A DNA stretch of 64,000 nt from Clostridia bacterium (GCA_017463245.1 JAFTPN010000014.1:1-64000), one strand, 5' to 3'; shown: positions 7,462 through 16,689, numbered from the stretch's first letter. The notes: generated by a model not told the origin, from the letters alone. Numbers and translations are program-made.

Positions 7462-8673
7462 ATGTTTTCGTTTATCAAGAAGCTTGACCGGCATGACAAG
7501 CAGGCGCTGTTCACCTGCTTTTTTGCCTTTTTCTGCAATGGTACCCTGGCGCTGATGATGGGCAGCGTGATGCCTGACCTGAAGGCGGCCTACAGCCTCT
7601 CGGACACCACCAGCGGCGTGTTCATCTCCGCCCATTCGGCAGGCAACCTGATCGCCGGGCTGGTCAGCGGCCTGGTGCCTCTGTGGCTGGGGCAGAAGCG
7701 CTCGATCTTCCTGCTGAGCGCTCTGGCCTTTGTGGGCTATCTGATGACGATCATCGCGGGCTGGCCTGCCTGGCTGTTCCTGGCGTTCCTGCTCATCGGC
7801 TTTGGCCGCGGCAGCGTGTCCAACTTTGATAACCGCATGGTCAACCAGCTTTCCGGCGGCAGCCCCGCTGCCTCCAACCTGCTGCACTCCTGCTTCGCCG
7901 TGGGTGCGATCCTCACGCCCCTGGTGTTCCTGGTGCTGCGCAACACCTTCTCCTGGCGGGTCGGCGTGGGGTATGTGATCCTTCTGGGGTGCATCAGCCT
8001 GTTCAACATGGCGCGCATGCAGCTGAAGAACGACCGCCCCAGCCCCAAGGACAAGCAGAACTCCACCCTGGTGTTCCTCAAAAACCCGTCCTTCCTGATC
8101 CTGGCGGCCATGATGTTCTGCTATCTGTGCTCTGAGTATGCCATCAATGGCTGGCTGGTGACCTACATCCAGAACAAGGAAAACCTGCTGGCGGATCTTG
8201 CTGCCTCCGGCTCCAATGCGGTGAGCTATTCCCAAACCATGGCCTCCCTGCTGTGGGTGGTGATGCTGGTGGGGCGCCTGACCTGCGCCATGCTGTCCAG
8301 CAAGGTGAGCCAGAAGATCATGATGATGGTCTCCTCCATCGGCGTGGCCATCTTCTATGCGCTGATGCTCAGCAGCACCACCATGACCATGGTAACGATC
8401 TCCGTGGCTGGCCTGGGTCTCTGCATGGCTGGCATCTGCCCGATGATCTATTCCGATGCTGCGATCTTCACCAACACCTACCCGCTGGCCACCAGCCTGA
8501 TCCTAGGCATTGGCTCTGCTGGCGCCATCCTGATGCCGACCATCGTTGGCTCGCTGGCAGAGGCCTATGGCTTCAACGGCGGCATGAGCGCCATTCTGGT
8601 CACGGTGGTGCTGCTGGTGGTCTTTGCGGTGCTGAATGTGGTGGTCAAGACCCGCAAGCCCGTTGTTGAGTGA
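7462..8673 (+). CDS. Major facilitator superfamily transporter
   Basis: Polytopic inner-membrane permease of 403 residues with about twelve hydrophobic segments in two halves joined by a charged central loop (KNDRPSPKDKQNS, near residue 190). The N-terminal half includes a NGTLALMMGSVMPDLKAAY start and a short basic loop (LGQKRS) between helices 2 and 3, as in FucP/sugar-type MFS members. The substrate cannot be told from sequence. AAAGGAGG lies ahead of ATG 7462. It stands alone, with its own promoter and a shared terminator facing the YcxB-like gene. Confidence 0.85.
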   Translation: MFSFIKKLDRHDKQALFTCFFAFFCNGTLALMMGSVMPDLKAAYSLSDTTSGVFISAHSAGNLIAGLVSGLVPLWLGQKRSIFLLSALAFVGYLMTIIAGWPAWLFLAFLLIGFGRGSVSNFDNRMVNQLSGGSPAASNLLHSCFAVGAILTPLVFLVLRNTFSWRVGVGYVILLGCISLFNMARMQLKNDRPSPKDKQNSTLVFLKNPSFLILAAMMFCYLCSEYAINGWLVTYIQNKENLLADLAASGSNAVSYSQTMASLLWVVMLVGRLTCAMLSSKVSQKIMMMVSSIGVAIFYALMLSSTTMTMVTISVAGLGLCMAGICPMIYSDAAIFTNTYPLATSLILGIGSAGAILMPTIVGSLAEAYGFNGGMSAILVTVVLLVVFAVLNVVVKTRKPVVE

Positions 8674-8781
8674 TTTTTCTACACAAAAAAGGGAAGGGCG
8701 TTTCGCCCTGACTAACGAGGACAACGCTTGCGTTGGCCGAAGTGTAGCCAGCGCCGAGCTTGTCTCGGTGATGGCCGATAA

Positions 8782-8818
8782 AAAAGGCAGACGGTTCGTG
8801 ATGAACTGTCTGCCTTTT
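8782..8818. terminator. Bidirectional terminator between MFS gene and ycxB-like gene
   Basis: AAAAGGCAGACGGTTC-gtgat-GAACTGTCTGCCTTTT. A long stem flanked by A and T runs serves the plus-strand permease and the minus-strand YcxB-like gene. Confidence 0.85.
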
Positions 8819-8837
8819 GCTATGCTTTGGACGGCTG

Positions 8838-9371
8838 TCAGCGGCGGATATGGGCGCAGCCCTTGCGGAGGTGCTTCTCCATCATGGCCCACAGGGCGTC
8901 CGTGCCTGCATCGGCCTGGCCATCGGGGAGGATAAAGGCGCGGGTGGGCGCGGCATACAGGTAGATCGCCTTTTTGCGGCGGAAGGCGGCGGGGATCTTC
9001 TTCCAGTCCAGGTCGGCCTGTTCCTCCGGCTTCAGGTCGTTGCTGATGTGGACGCCGCTGGGGCTGAAGCTCAGCGTATAGACCTTGCGGGGCAGCTTCA
9101 GCTTCTTTGCCCGGTTCTTTACACCGGAAAGGAACATGCCCACATACACCGCAGGCATGCCCAGGCCGATCAGCAGCATCACGGCGCCCAGCAGCCAGTT
9201 CTGCTCCTTATCGGTGGCTGCAAAGCAGATGATGGCAAAAATCACAAACGCCACGCCGAAAATGGTGGGGCGGATCCATTGCTTTCTCAGGATGAATGTA
9301 TCGAACAGCGAAAAATCCCGCAGCGTTTTGTAATCCATGCGAACCGGCACGATCATGGTTTGATTCTTCAT
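8838..9371 (-). CDS. YcxB-like membrane protein
   Basis: Protein of 177 residues with two adjacent transmembrane helices (IRPTIFGVAFVIFAIICFAA and LLGAVMLLIGLGMPAVYVGMF, in the first half) and a C-terminal soluble domain. The domain contains LSFSPSGVHISNDL, a WKKI segment and AIYLYAAPTRAFILP, the pattern of the YcxB-like C-terminal family, whose function is unknown. The start at 9371 (MKNQTMIVPV) has GAGGTG five bases upstream; a longer in-frame version up to 9443 lacks a ribosome binding site and would run over the promoter. It is divergent from the TRAP operon. Confidence 0.78.
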   Translation of the reverse strand: MKNQTMIVPVRMDYKTLRDFSLFDTFILRKQWIRPTIFGVAFVIFAIICFAATDKEQNWLLGAVMLLIGLGMPAVYVGMFLSGVKNRAKKLKLPRKVYTLSFSPSGVHISNDLKPEEQADLDWKKIPAAFRRKKAIYLYAAPTRAFILPDGQADAGTDALWAMMEKHLRKGCAHIRR

Positions 9372-9408
9372 AGGGCACCTCGTTATGCTGTGAATATGCT
9401 TCCATTCT

Positions 9409-9437
9409 ATTGTGACACAGAATGGCACGAAATGCAA
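9409..9437 (-). promoter_or_regulatory. Promoter of the ycxB-like gene
   Basis: On the minus strand: TTGCAT, 17 bp, CACAAT, upstream of the start at 9371. Confidence 0.55.
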
Positions 9438-9476
9438 TTGCAATCCACATATTTTTTGAATATCTGTAAAATATGG

Positions 9477-9505
9477 TGGACAAATTCCCAGAAACGTGGT
9501 ATGAT
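9477..9505 (+). promoter_or_regulatory. Promoter of the dctPQM operon
   Basis: TGGACA, 17 bp, TATGAT. Divergent from the ycxB-like promoter. Confidence 0.7.
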
Positions 9506-9513
9506 GTGTGTAA

Positions 9514-9525
9514 GAAACCGGTTAC
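9514..9525 (+). promoter_or_regulatory. Candidate operator at the dctP transcription start
   Basis: Near-palindrome GAAACCGGTTAC with an AACCGGTT core lies just downstream of the -10 box, where a repressor would block initiation. LacI-family sites have this style, but no such regulator is encoded nearby. Confidence 0.3.
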
Positions 9526-9566
9526 ATGAAAGCCGGTGTTGACATTTTTACAAGGAGGATATTTCC

Positions 9567-10559
9567 ATGAAAAAGATCCTTGCTCTGGTTCTGGCTGTGA
9601 TGACCATCTTTGGCTGCACGGCTGCCCTGGCTGAACCCGTGACCCTGGTGTATGCCGAGGTGAACCCCCTGGAAGGCACCATCGTTGGCTCCATCGCCAA
9701 GTTCTTCAAGGAAAAGGTTGAAGAGCTGTCCGGCGGCGAAATCATCATCGACATCCAGGCTTCCGGCGTTCTGGGCACCGAAGCTCAGATCCTCGACGGC
9801 ATCATGATGGATGCTGGCACCGTGGACATCAGCCGTATCTCTGCCTTCGCTCTGTCCAGCTACGGCTGCGAGAAGGCCACCCTGCTGTCCCTGCCCTTCG
9901 TGTTCGAAAACCGCACTCACTTCTGGAACTTCGCCAACTCCGAGCTGGCTGCTGATTTCCTGGCTGAGCCCCAGACCAAGAACCTGCCCCTGCGCGGCAT
10001 CTGCTACGGCGAGGAAGGCTTCCGTCACTTCTTCTTCAAGACCGGCGTGGAAGTGAAGGGCATCGAAGACATCGCTAACCTGAAGATCCGCGTTTCCGAA
10101 GACCCCGTTATGACTGGCATGGTCAAGGGCCTGGGCGCTACCCCCGCCAACGTGTCCTTCACCGAGCTGTACGGCGCTCTGCAGTCCGGCGTTGTTGATG
10201 GCGCCGAGCAGCCCATCGCCAACTACAAGTCCAACGCCTTCCCCGAGGTTGCCAACACCCTGCTGCTGGACGGCCACACCCTGGGCGCTATCCAGCTGGT
10301 CATTACCGATATGGGTTGGGCGAAGCTGACTGAGCAGCAGCAGGCTTGGATCATGGAAGCCGGCAAGCTGACCCAGGAATACAACGCTCAGATCGTCGAA
10401 GCTGCCGAGGCTGAGGTGCTGACCGCTCTGAAGGACGCTGGCTGCAACATCGTGGAAGTGACCGACAAGGCTCCCTACATGGAAGCTTGCAAGGCTGTTC
10501 TGGACACCTACACCTCCAAGCTGGCTGACGTGTATCAGCAGATCCTGAGCCTGAAGTAA
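9567..10559 (+). CDS. dctP: TRAP transporter substrate-binding protein DctP
   Basis: Extracytoplasmic solute receptor of a tripartite ATP-independent periplasmic transporter. The N-terminal signal (MKKILALVLAVMTIFGC) ends in a Cys that could be lipidated, expected in a Gram-positive; AALA-EP is the alternative cleavage site. The DctP signature is clear: LKIRVSEDPVMTGMVKGLGA near residues 171-190, and FTELYGALQSGVVDGAEQP near 198-216, where the family Arg at about 174 usually contacts a ligand carboxylate. Sialic acid, dicarboxylates and sugar acids are all possible. First gene of dctPQM; a strong hairpin separates it from dctQ, typical for higher receptor expression. Confidence 0.93.
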   Translation: MKKILALVLAVMTIFGCTAALAEPVTLVYAEVNPLEGTIVGSIAKFFKEKVEELSGGEIIIDIQASGVLGTEAQILDGIMMDAGTVDISRISAFALSSYGCEKATLLSLPFVFENRTHFWNFANSELAADFLAEPQTKNLPLRGICYGEEGFRHFFFKTGVEVKGIEDIANLKIRVSEDPVMTGMVKGLGATPANVSFTELYGALQSGVVDGAEQPIANYKSNAFPEVANTLLLDGHTLGAIQLVITDMGWAKLTEQQQAWIMEAGKLTQEYNAQIVEAAEAEVLTALKDAGCNIVEVTDKAPYMEACKAVLDTYTSKLADVYQQILSLK

Positions 10560-10592
10560 TTCAGATAACGGCATCAAAATTCAAATGGATTC

Positions 10593-10628
10593 GGGAGCGC
10601 GGGAGGTTCTCCTGCGCTCCCCTTTCTT
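10593..10628 (+). terminator. Attenuating hairpin between dctP and dctQ
   Basis: Thirteen-pair stem GGGAGCGCGGGAG-gtt-CTCCTGCGCTCCC followed by CTTTCTT. It probably lets part of the transcripts stop after dctP, giving excess binding protein. Confidence 0.7.
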
Positions 10629-10657
10629 ACAGAAATCCGGATGAGGGAGGAAAACCC

Positions 10658-11191
10658 ATGCCGAAAATCTTTTCCGTTCTGGATAAGGTGAAGCCGGTCT
10701 ATGACGTCGCTGAAAAAGTCATGATGATCATCTGCAAGCTTCTCCTGATCGCAGACATCCTGGTGACCTGCTACATGGTCATTGGTCGCTATTTGACCTT
10801 TATTCCCGCGCCTGTGTGGGGCGAGCAGGTGGTGCTCACCCTGATGGTCTACATGGCGGTGCTTTCCGCTACGCTGGCCATCCGCAGCAATGCCCACATC
10901 CGCATGACCTGCTTCGACACCTATCTGCCCAAGAAGGCGGTCATGGTGCTGGACATCATCAGCGATATCCTGGTCATGGTGCTGGGCTATGTGATGCTTG
11001 TTTACGGCTGGACTGCCGCCATCAAGCTGGGCGCCCGCGGTTTCTACGATTCGATGCCCTGGCTGAGCCGCTTCTGGATGTACCTGCCCGTGCCCGTTGC
11101 CGGCGCCGGCATGATCATCTTTGAGCTCGAACAGCTCTACCAGCACATCAAGGCTTTCTTCATTAAGGAAGAAAAGGAGGTTGCCAAATAA
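10658..11191 (+). CDS. dctQ: TRAP transporter small permease DctQ
   Basis: Small membrane subunit of 177 residues with four hydrophobic segments (LLIADILVTCYMVIGRYL, VLTLMVYMAVLSATLAI, VLDIISDILVMVLGYVMLV and a C-terminal helix ending IIFELEQLYQHI). The segment WGEQVVLTLMVYMAVL matches the conserved W-x-E-E region of DctQ, with RSNAHIRM after helix 2. It pairs with DctM to form the membrane unit driven by a sodium or proton gradient. GAGGGAGG precedes the ATG, and the stop codon overlaps the dctM start by one base. Confidence 0.92.
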   Translation: MPKIFSVLDKVKPVYDVAEKVMMIICKLLLIADILVTCYMVIGRYLTFIPAPVWGEQVVLTLMVYMAVLSATLAIRSNAHIRMTCFDTYLPKKAVMVLDIISDILVMVLGYVMLVYGWTAAIKLGARGFYDSMPWLSRFWMYLPVPVAGAGMIIFELEQLYQHIKAFFIKEEKEVAK

Positions 11192-12483
11192 TGGATACGA
11201 ATACGATTGCTGTTATCATTCTGCTTGGCAGCTTCTTTGCCATGATCCTCATGCGTGTGCCGATCGCCTACGCGGTGGGTCTTTCCACGGTGTTCTGCCT
11301 GCTCTACATGGGCAAGCCCCTGACCACCATTCCCCAGCAGCTGGTGAAGGGCATGTGGTCCTTCAGCCTGATGGCCGTGCCCTTCTTCATCACCATGGGC
11401 TCGCTGATGGGCTCGGGCGGCATCAGCGAAAAGCTGGTTGCGCTGGCCAACTCCGCTGTTGGCTGGATGCGCGGCGGCCTGGGCATGGTGAACGTGGTGG
11501 ACAGCTACTTCTTCGGCGGCATCTCCGGTTCCGCTGCGGCTGACACCGCCTCCCTGGGCTCCATTCTGATCCCCATGATGGTCGATCAGGGCTACGACGA
11601 CGACTTCTCCACCGCCCTGACCATCGCCTCCTCCGTTGAGGGCATCCTGGTTCCGCCGAGCCACAACATGGTGCTGTACGCTACTGCCGCTGGCGGCATT
11701 AGCGTGGGCAGCCTGTTCATGGCTGGTTACCTCCCCGGTGCCGTGCTGGCGCTGAGCCTGGCCGTGGGCACCTACATCATCTCCATCAAGCGCAACTACC
11801 CCAAGGGTGAAAAGTTCAGCCTCAAGGGTCTGCTGAAGCAGCTGAAGACCTCCATCTGGGCGCTGGCCTGCATCCTGATCGTGGTCGTGGGCGTGGTCAT
11901 CGGCCTGTTCACCGCCACCGAGTCTGCCGCCATCGCGGTTATCTACTCCCTGTTCGTTGCCGTGTATGTGTACAAGGGTCTGAACTGGAAGGGCGTGTGG
12001 AATGCGCTGAACGAGTGCGTGAACACCCTGGCCATCGTGCTGATCCTGATCGCCACTTCTACCGGCTTCGGCTACTGCCTGACCCTGCTGCACGTGCCGG
12101 ACATGGCTGCACAGGCGATCATGAGCGTCAGCAGCAATCCTGTTGTGATCGCGCTGCTGATCAACGTGATCCTGCTGATCCTGGGCATGGTGATGGATAT
12201 GGCGCCCATCATCCTGATCTCCACGCCCATCCTGCTGCCCATCGCCACCTCCATCGGCATCAGCCCCATCACCTACGGCATCATGCTGATGCTGAACTGC
12301 GGCATCGGCCTGCTGACGCCCCCCGTCGGCTCGGTGCTGTTCATCGGCTCCGCGGTTTCCAAGGTGCCCATGGAGAGGGTCGTGAAGGCTATGCTGCCCT
12401 TCTACCTGTGCATGATCGTGGCGCTGCTGCTGATCACCTTCATTCCGCAGATCACCCTGTTCCTGCCCAATCTGTTTATGTAA
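11191..12483 (+). CDS. dctM: TRAP transporter large permease DctM
   Basis: Large membrane subunit of 430 residues and about twelve helices that carries the transport path. Typical features are MRVPIAYAVGLS near the N-terminus, PFFITMGSLMGSGGISEKL, the GGISGSAAADTASLGSILIP loop near residues 109-128, and the C-terminal MLNCGIGLLTPPVGSVLF, which belongs to the DctM signature. The gene is coupled to dctQ and is followed by two hairpins, the second with a T run. Confidence 0.94.
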   Translation: MDTNTIAVIILLGSFFAMILMRVPIAYAVGLSTVFCLLYMGKPLTTIPQQLVKGMWSFSLMAVPFFITMGSLMGSGGISEKLVALANSAVGWMRGGLGMVNVVDSYFFGGISGSAAADTASLGSILIPMMVDQGYDDDFSTALTIASSVEGILVPPSHNMVLYATAAGGISVGSLFMAGYLPGAVLALSLAVGTYIISIKRNYPKGEKFSLKGLLKQLKTSIWALACILIVVVGVVIGLFTATESAAIAVIYSLFVAVYVYKGLNWKGVWNALNECVNTLAIVLILIATSTGFGYCLTLLHVPDMAAQAIMSVSSNPVVIALLINVILLILGMVMDMAPIILISTPILLPIATSIGISPITYGIMLMLNCGIGLLTPPVGSVLFIGSAVSKVPMERVVKAMLPFYLCMIVALLLITFIPQITLFLPNLFM

Positions 12484-12529
12484 ACAGATGGCGCCTGCAA
12501 GGCGCATTGTGACAGAAGAATAGACAAAG

Positions 12530-12562
12530 AGCTATACCATGAGAAATCTGGTATGGCTTTTT
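12530..12562 (+). terminator. Terminator of the dctPQM operon
   Basis: AGCTATACCA / TGGTATGGCT stem (one G-T pair) followed by TTTTT. A weaker hairpin GCGCCTGCAAGGCGC lies just after the dctM stop. Confidence 0.85.
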
Positions 12563-12584
12563 GTTTGTGGTGGGGGAGGGGAGC

Positions 12585-13385
12585 GATGCTTGGCTGGCAC
12601 CAAAAGCCTCCCTCCCTGAGGGAGGTGTCAGGCGTAAGCCTGACGGAAGGAGTGGTTCTGCTGCTTTAATCAATGCGTTGCTTTTCTTAGCAACTGTGCT
12701 TATGTGCAGCGCTGTTCTTTTCGTCTCGGCGAAAAGAACCAAAAGCCGCCCGGGGCCGCTGATATTATCATGCAGCGGCAGCGGCCCCGGACCCCCGCTC
12801 CCCACAGGGTACGCTGGGCGGGAGGAGTACCACCCACAATCTTCCTCGCGGGGGCGACTAATTTCGCCGCTGTCGTCTTGTTACGCTTTGGGACAGATCG
12901 CCCGCATTCGCGTGACTCTGTGCACAAGGGTTTGTTGTTCTGTGTGCGTTGCCTGGCTTCGTTGTAGGGGCGAACTGTGTTCGCCCGCCACGTTGCATTT
13001 CCCGCCTACTGGGCAAATGTGCGGCGTGCGGGCGATCGCAGATCGCCCCTACATTTGTACAGCCAAGCAGCTTGGCAAGTAATGCGGCTTTCCACCTCAT
13101 CAGTCGCTGCGGCGACAGCTTCCCCTCAAGGGGAAGCCGAGGTGCGACTACGCAAAAAGCCTTCCCCTTGAGGGGAAGGTGGCCGTAAGGCCGGATGAGG
13201 TGGAAAGTTGCTTCCCACGCGTCGCGGCGCGACCGTATTCGCGCCGTGACCCCTGCTTGGCTGGCGCGTCCCATGCCATCCCCAAAAGGGATTCTTAAGG
13301 GATGAAATCCCTTAAGCAGGGGAGTCCAGAGGGGACAGAGTCCCCTCTGGCGGTAGGAGTTTAAGAGGGAGGCGGCGCCTCCCTC
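12585..13385. repeat. Gene-free repeat mosaic between the TRAP operon and parA
   Basis: About 0.8 kb without a credible gene. It is built from inverted repeats: CCTCCCTGAGGGAGG plus CAGGCGTAAGCCTG; a TCTTTTCG...CGAAAAGA block; two TGTAGGGGCGA...TCGCCC blocks at about 12964 and, inverted, at 13028-13053; a CTTCCCCTTGAGGGGAAG pair near 13110 and 13165; the 34-nt module at 13221-13254; then AAGGGATTTCATCCCTT-type, AGAGGGGACAGAGTCCCCTCT and GAGGGAGGCGGCGCCTCCCTC modules. Parts are identical to sequence at 35.8 and 49.9-50.1 kb. ORFs here have no recognisable domain and run through the hairpins. Confidence 0.75.
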
Positions 13386-13414
13386 TTTACATTCGGGGCG
13401 AAAATTTGTATAAT
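13386..13414 (+). promoter_or_regulatory. Promoter of the parAB operon
   Basis: TTTACA, 17 bp, TATAAT. The -35 box begins immediately after the last hairpin module (GAGGGAGGCGGCGCCTCCCTC). Confidence 0.75.
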
Positions 13415-13458
13415 AAGATGTATTGCTTTGTCCATTGATGGGCAAAAAGGAGCAGATT

Positions 13459-14232
13459 ATGGCGAAGATTATTGCGATCACGAATCAGAAGGGCGGCGTG
13501 GGAAAGACGACGACCTCTGTGAATCTGACGGCGATCCTGGCTGACATGGGCATGAAGGTGCTGGTGGTGGACCTGGATCCCCAGGGGAACACCACCTCCG
13601 GTTTGGGCATGACGGTGAAGGATCGCAGCATTTATGAAGTTATCATGGGTCGCGAGCCGATGAAGAAGTGCATCCAGAAGACCGATGTGAAGCGCCTGGA
13701 CATTGCCGGGGCGGACATTCGCCTGGCGGGTGCCGAGCTGGAGCTGGTGGGTGTGGAGCAGCGCGAATATCGCCTGAAGAACGCCCTGACCACCGTGCAG
13801 AAGGATTATGATTTCATCTTCATCGACTGCCCGCCTTCGCTGAGCCTGCTCACCCTGAACGCCCTCACCGCCTGCGACCGGGTGCTGATCCCCATCCAAT
13901 GCGAATACTACGCGCTGGAGGGCGTTACCAGCCTGATGAACACCGTGAGCCGGGTGAAGAAGACCTTCAACCCTGGCATTGATATCGAGGGCATTCTGCT
14001 GACCATGCTGGATGGCCGCACCAACCTGGGCTTGCAGGTGGTGGATGAGGTGAAGAAGCACTTCAAGAAAAAGACCTTCGCCACCACTATCCCGCGCAAT
14101 GTGCGCCTGGGCGAGGCACCCAGCCATGGTGAACCCATTCATGTGTATGATCCCAAGTCCACCGGCGCCATGGCCTACCGTGCGCTGGCGGCGGAGGTGC
14201 TGGAACGCAACGGCATGAAAGCCAAGAAGTAA
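13459..14232 (+). CDS. parA: Chromosome-partitioning ATPase ParA/Soj
   Basis: MinD/ParA-type P-loop ATPase of 257 residues that binds DNA non-specifically as an ATP dimer and moves ParB-origin complexes. The deviant Walker A motif KGGVGKTTTSVNL lies at residues 10-22, DLDPQGNTT (A') near 40, and IIDCPPSLSLLT-type Walker B near 121 (FIFIDCPPSLSLL). The signature Lys at the start of KGGVGK is present. ATG 13459 (MAKIIAITNQ) has an AAGGAG site; an upstream in-frame ATG would lack one. parB follows after 12 bases. Confidence 0.95.
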   Translation: MAKIIAITNQKGGVGKTTTSVNLTAILADMGMKVLVVDLDPQGNTTSGLGMTVKDRSIYEVIMGREPMKKCIQKTDVKRLDIAGADIRLAGAELELVGVEQREYRLKNALTTVQKDYDFIFIDCPPSLSLLTLNALTACDRVLIPIQCEYYALEGVTSLMNTVSRVKKTFNPGIDIEGILLTMLDGRTNLGLQVVDEVKKHFKKKTFATTIPRNVRLGEAPSHGEPIHVYDPKSTGAMAYRALAAEVLERNGMKAKK

Positions 14233-14244
14233 GGAGAGACGATC

Positions 14245-15114
<870 letters not shown>

Positions 15115-15118
15115 TCCC

Positions 15119-15802
15119 ATGAGCAATATCCCCGACCTGCCCCGCTGGGACGGCTCCCTGTCCCACCCCTTTTACAGCAAGGTGGTCAAGCGGGTGCTGG
15201 ATTTTCTGCTGGCGCTGGTGCTGCTCTTGCCGGGCTGCATCGTGATGCTGCCCCTGGCCATCTGGGTCAAGCTGGATTCCCCCGGCCCGGTGTTCTACCG
15301 CGCCATCCGCGGTGGCTATCACAACAAGCCCTTTTATATCCTCAAGTTCCGCTCTATGGTGGTGGATGCGGACAAGTCCGGCGGCTGCACGGCGCTCAAT
15401 GACGACCGTGTGACCCGGGCGGGCAAGGTCATGCGCCGCCTGAAGCTGGACGAGCTGCCCCAGCTGTTCAACATCATCAAGGGCGATATGTCCTTCGTTG
15501 GCCCCCGGCCGGAGCTGCTTCTCTACACCACCCAGTACACCAAGGAGCAGGAGTGCATCCTGTGGGTGCGCCCGGGCATCACGGACAGGAGCAGCATCGT
15601 GTACATTGCCCAGGACGAGATCGTGGGCGAGGACAACCCGGTGGAGAACTTTGAGAAGTACATCCTGCCGGAGAAGAACCGCCTGCGGGTGGAATACGCG
15701 CTGAACCAGTCCTTCAAGCTGGACATGCAGCTGTTTTTTGAGACCATCGGCGGCGTGTTCGGCAAGGCCAAGAAGATGGCCGATGAGCAGAAAGGAAAGT
15801 AA
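15119..15802 (+). CDS. Bacterial sugar transferase (undecaprenyl-phosphate sugar-1-phosphate transferase)
   Basis: Monotopic membrane enzyme of 227 residues that starts a lipid-linked surface glycan by moving a sugar-1-phosphate onto undecaprenyl phosphate. An N-terminal basic helix (KVVKRVLDFLLALVLLLPG, about residues 21-39) contains the conserved KR-x-x-D entry. The core has LDSPGPVFYR, FYILKFRSM and the catalytic segments KLDELPQLFNIIKGDMSFVG and GPRPE. It is the short WcaJ/PglC-like form without a CoA-binding domain. Starts four bases after parB with a GGAGGA site inside the parB end. Confidence 0.92.
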   Translation: MSNIPDLPRWDGSLSHPFYSKVVKRVLDFLLALVLLLPGCIVMLPLAIWVKLDSPGPVFYRAIRGGYHNKPFYILKFRSMVVDADKSGGCTALNDDRVTRAGKVMRRLKLDELPQLFNIIKGDMSFVGPRPELLLYTTQYTKEQECILWVRPGITDRSSIVYIAQDEIVGEDNPVENFEKYILPEKNRLRVEYALNQSFKLDMQLFFETIGGVFGKAKKMADEQKGK

Positions 15803-15804
15803 GT

Positions 15805-16689
15805 ATGCCTGCGTTTGCTTCCTATGAGGAGAAGACCCATGCGGCCTTTGGCGGTGCGCCCATCAATGTGCGCGACCCGAAGGTGCTGGCGTGGCTCATC
15901 CGCCGACATGGCCTGGAGATGACCCACCTGAGCCGGGGCAGCCACATTGGCGCGGTGTTTTCCGTGGCGGAGATCGTGGCCACGCTGTACACCGGCGTGC
16001 TGCACGTGGATCCCGCTGACCCTGCCCTGCCTGACCGCGACAGGCTGGTTTATTCCAAGGGTCACGCGGGTGCGGCGGTATATGCCGCGCTGGCGGAGAA
16101 TGGCTTCTTCCCCGTGGAGGAACTCAGCACCCACTACGGCAACGGCTCCCGCCTCTCCGGCCATGTGAGCCACAAGGGCATCCCCGGCGTGGAGTTTTCC
16201 ACCGGAAGCCTGGGGCATGGACTGGCGGTGGCTGCGGGCATGGCTATGAGTGCCAAGCTGGACAAGGCCGCCTGGCGCACCTATGCGGTGCTGGGCGACG
16301 GCGAGTGCGACGAAGGCTCCGTGTGGGAGGCTGCGCTGCAGGCGCACCAGTTCAAGCTGGATAACCTGATCGCCGTGGTGGATCACAACCACATGCAGTC
16401 ACTGGACTTCTGTGAAAACACCCTGGCGCTGGAGCCCTTTGCCGACAAGTGGCGGGACTTTGGCTGGAACGTGATGGTGGCGGACGGCCATGATACCGAC
16501 GCCCTGCGCGCTGCCTTCGACCAGGCCAAAGCCAACCTGGGCACGGAAAAGCCCACGGTGATCATTGCCGAGACCACCAAGGGCAAGGGCGTATCCTTTA
16601 TGGAAAACAATATTCTGTGGCACTATCGTACGCCCCAGGGCGAGGAATACGAAGCGGCGCTGAAGGAACTGGAGGCACAGCGGCCATGA
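15805..16689 (+). CDS. Transketolase, N-terminal (TPP-binding) subunit
   Basis: First half of a split transketolase, binding thiamine diphosphate and a metal ion. The thiamine motif is GDGECDEGSVWEAALQAHQ at about residues 163-181, with VVDHN closing it near 195; SKGHAGAAVYAALAENG and FSTGSLGHGL are also typical. Such paired small subunits are common in Firmicutes and often sit in glycan or unusual-sugar clusters. The next gene overlaps by four bases (ATGA) and supplies the other half. Its position between a sugar transferase and LicD suggests a role in making a surface sugar rather than the pentose phosphate path; that is inference. Confidence 0.92.
   Translation: MPAFASYEEKTHAAFGGAPINVRDPKVLAWLIRRHGLEMTHLSRGSHIGAVFSVAEIVATLYTGVLHVDPADPALPDRDRLVYSKGHAGAAVYAALAENGFFPVEELSTHYGNGSRLSGHVSHKGIPGVEFSTGSLGHGLAVAAGMAMSAKLDKAAWRTYAVLGDGECDEGSVWEAALQAHQFKLDNLIAVVDHNHMQSLDFCENTLALEPFADKWRDFGWNVMVADGHDTDALRAAFDQAKANLGTEKPTVIIAETTKGKGVSFMENNILWHYRTPQGEEYEAALKELEAQRP

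Noticed and set aside
12561..13082. Long open frames in the repeat mosaic before parA
   Set aside because: They run through inverted repeats shared with other gaps, have no ribosome binding site and no recognisable domain.
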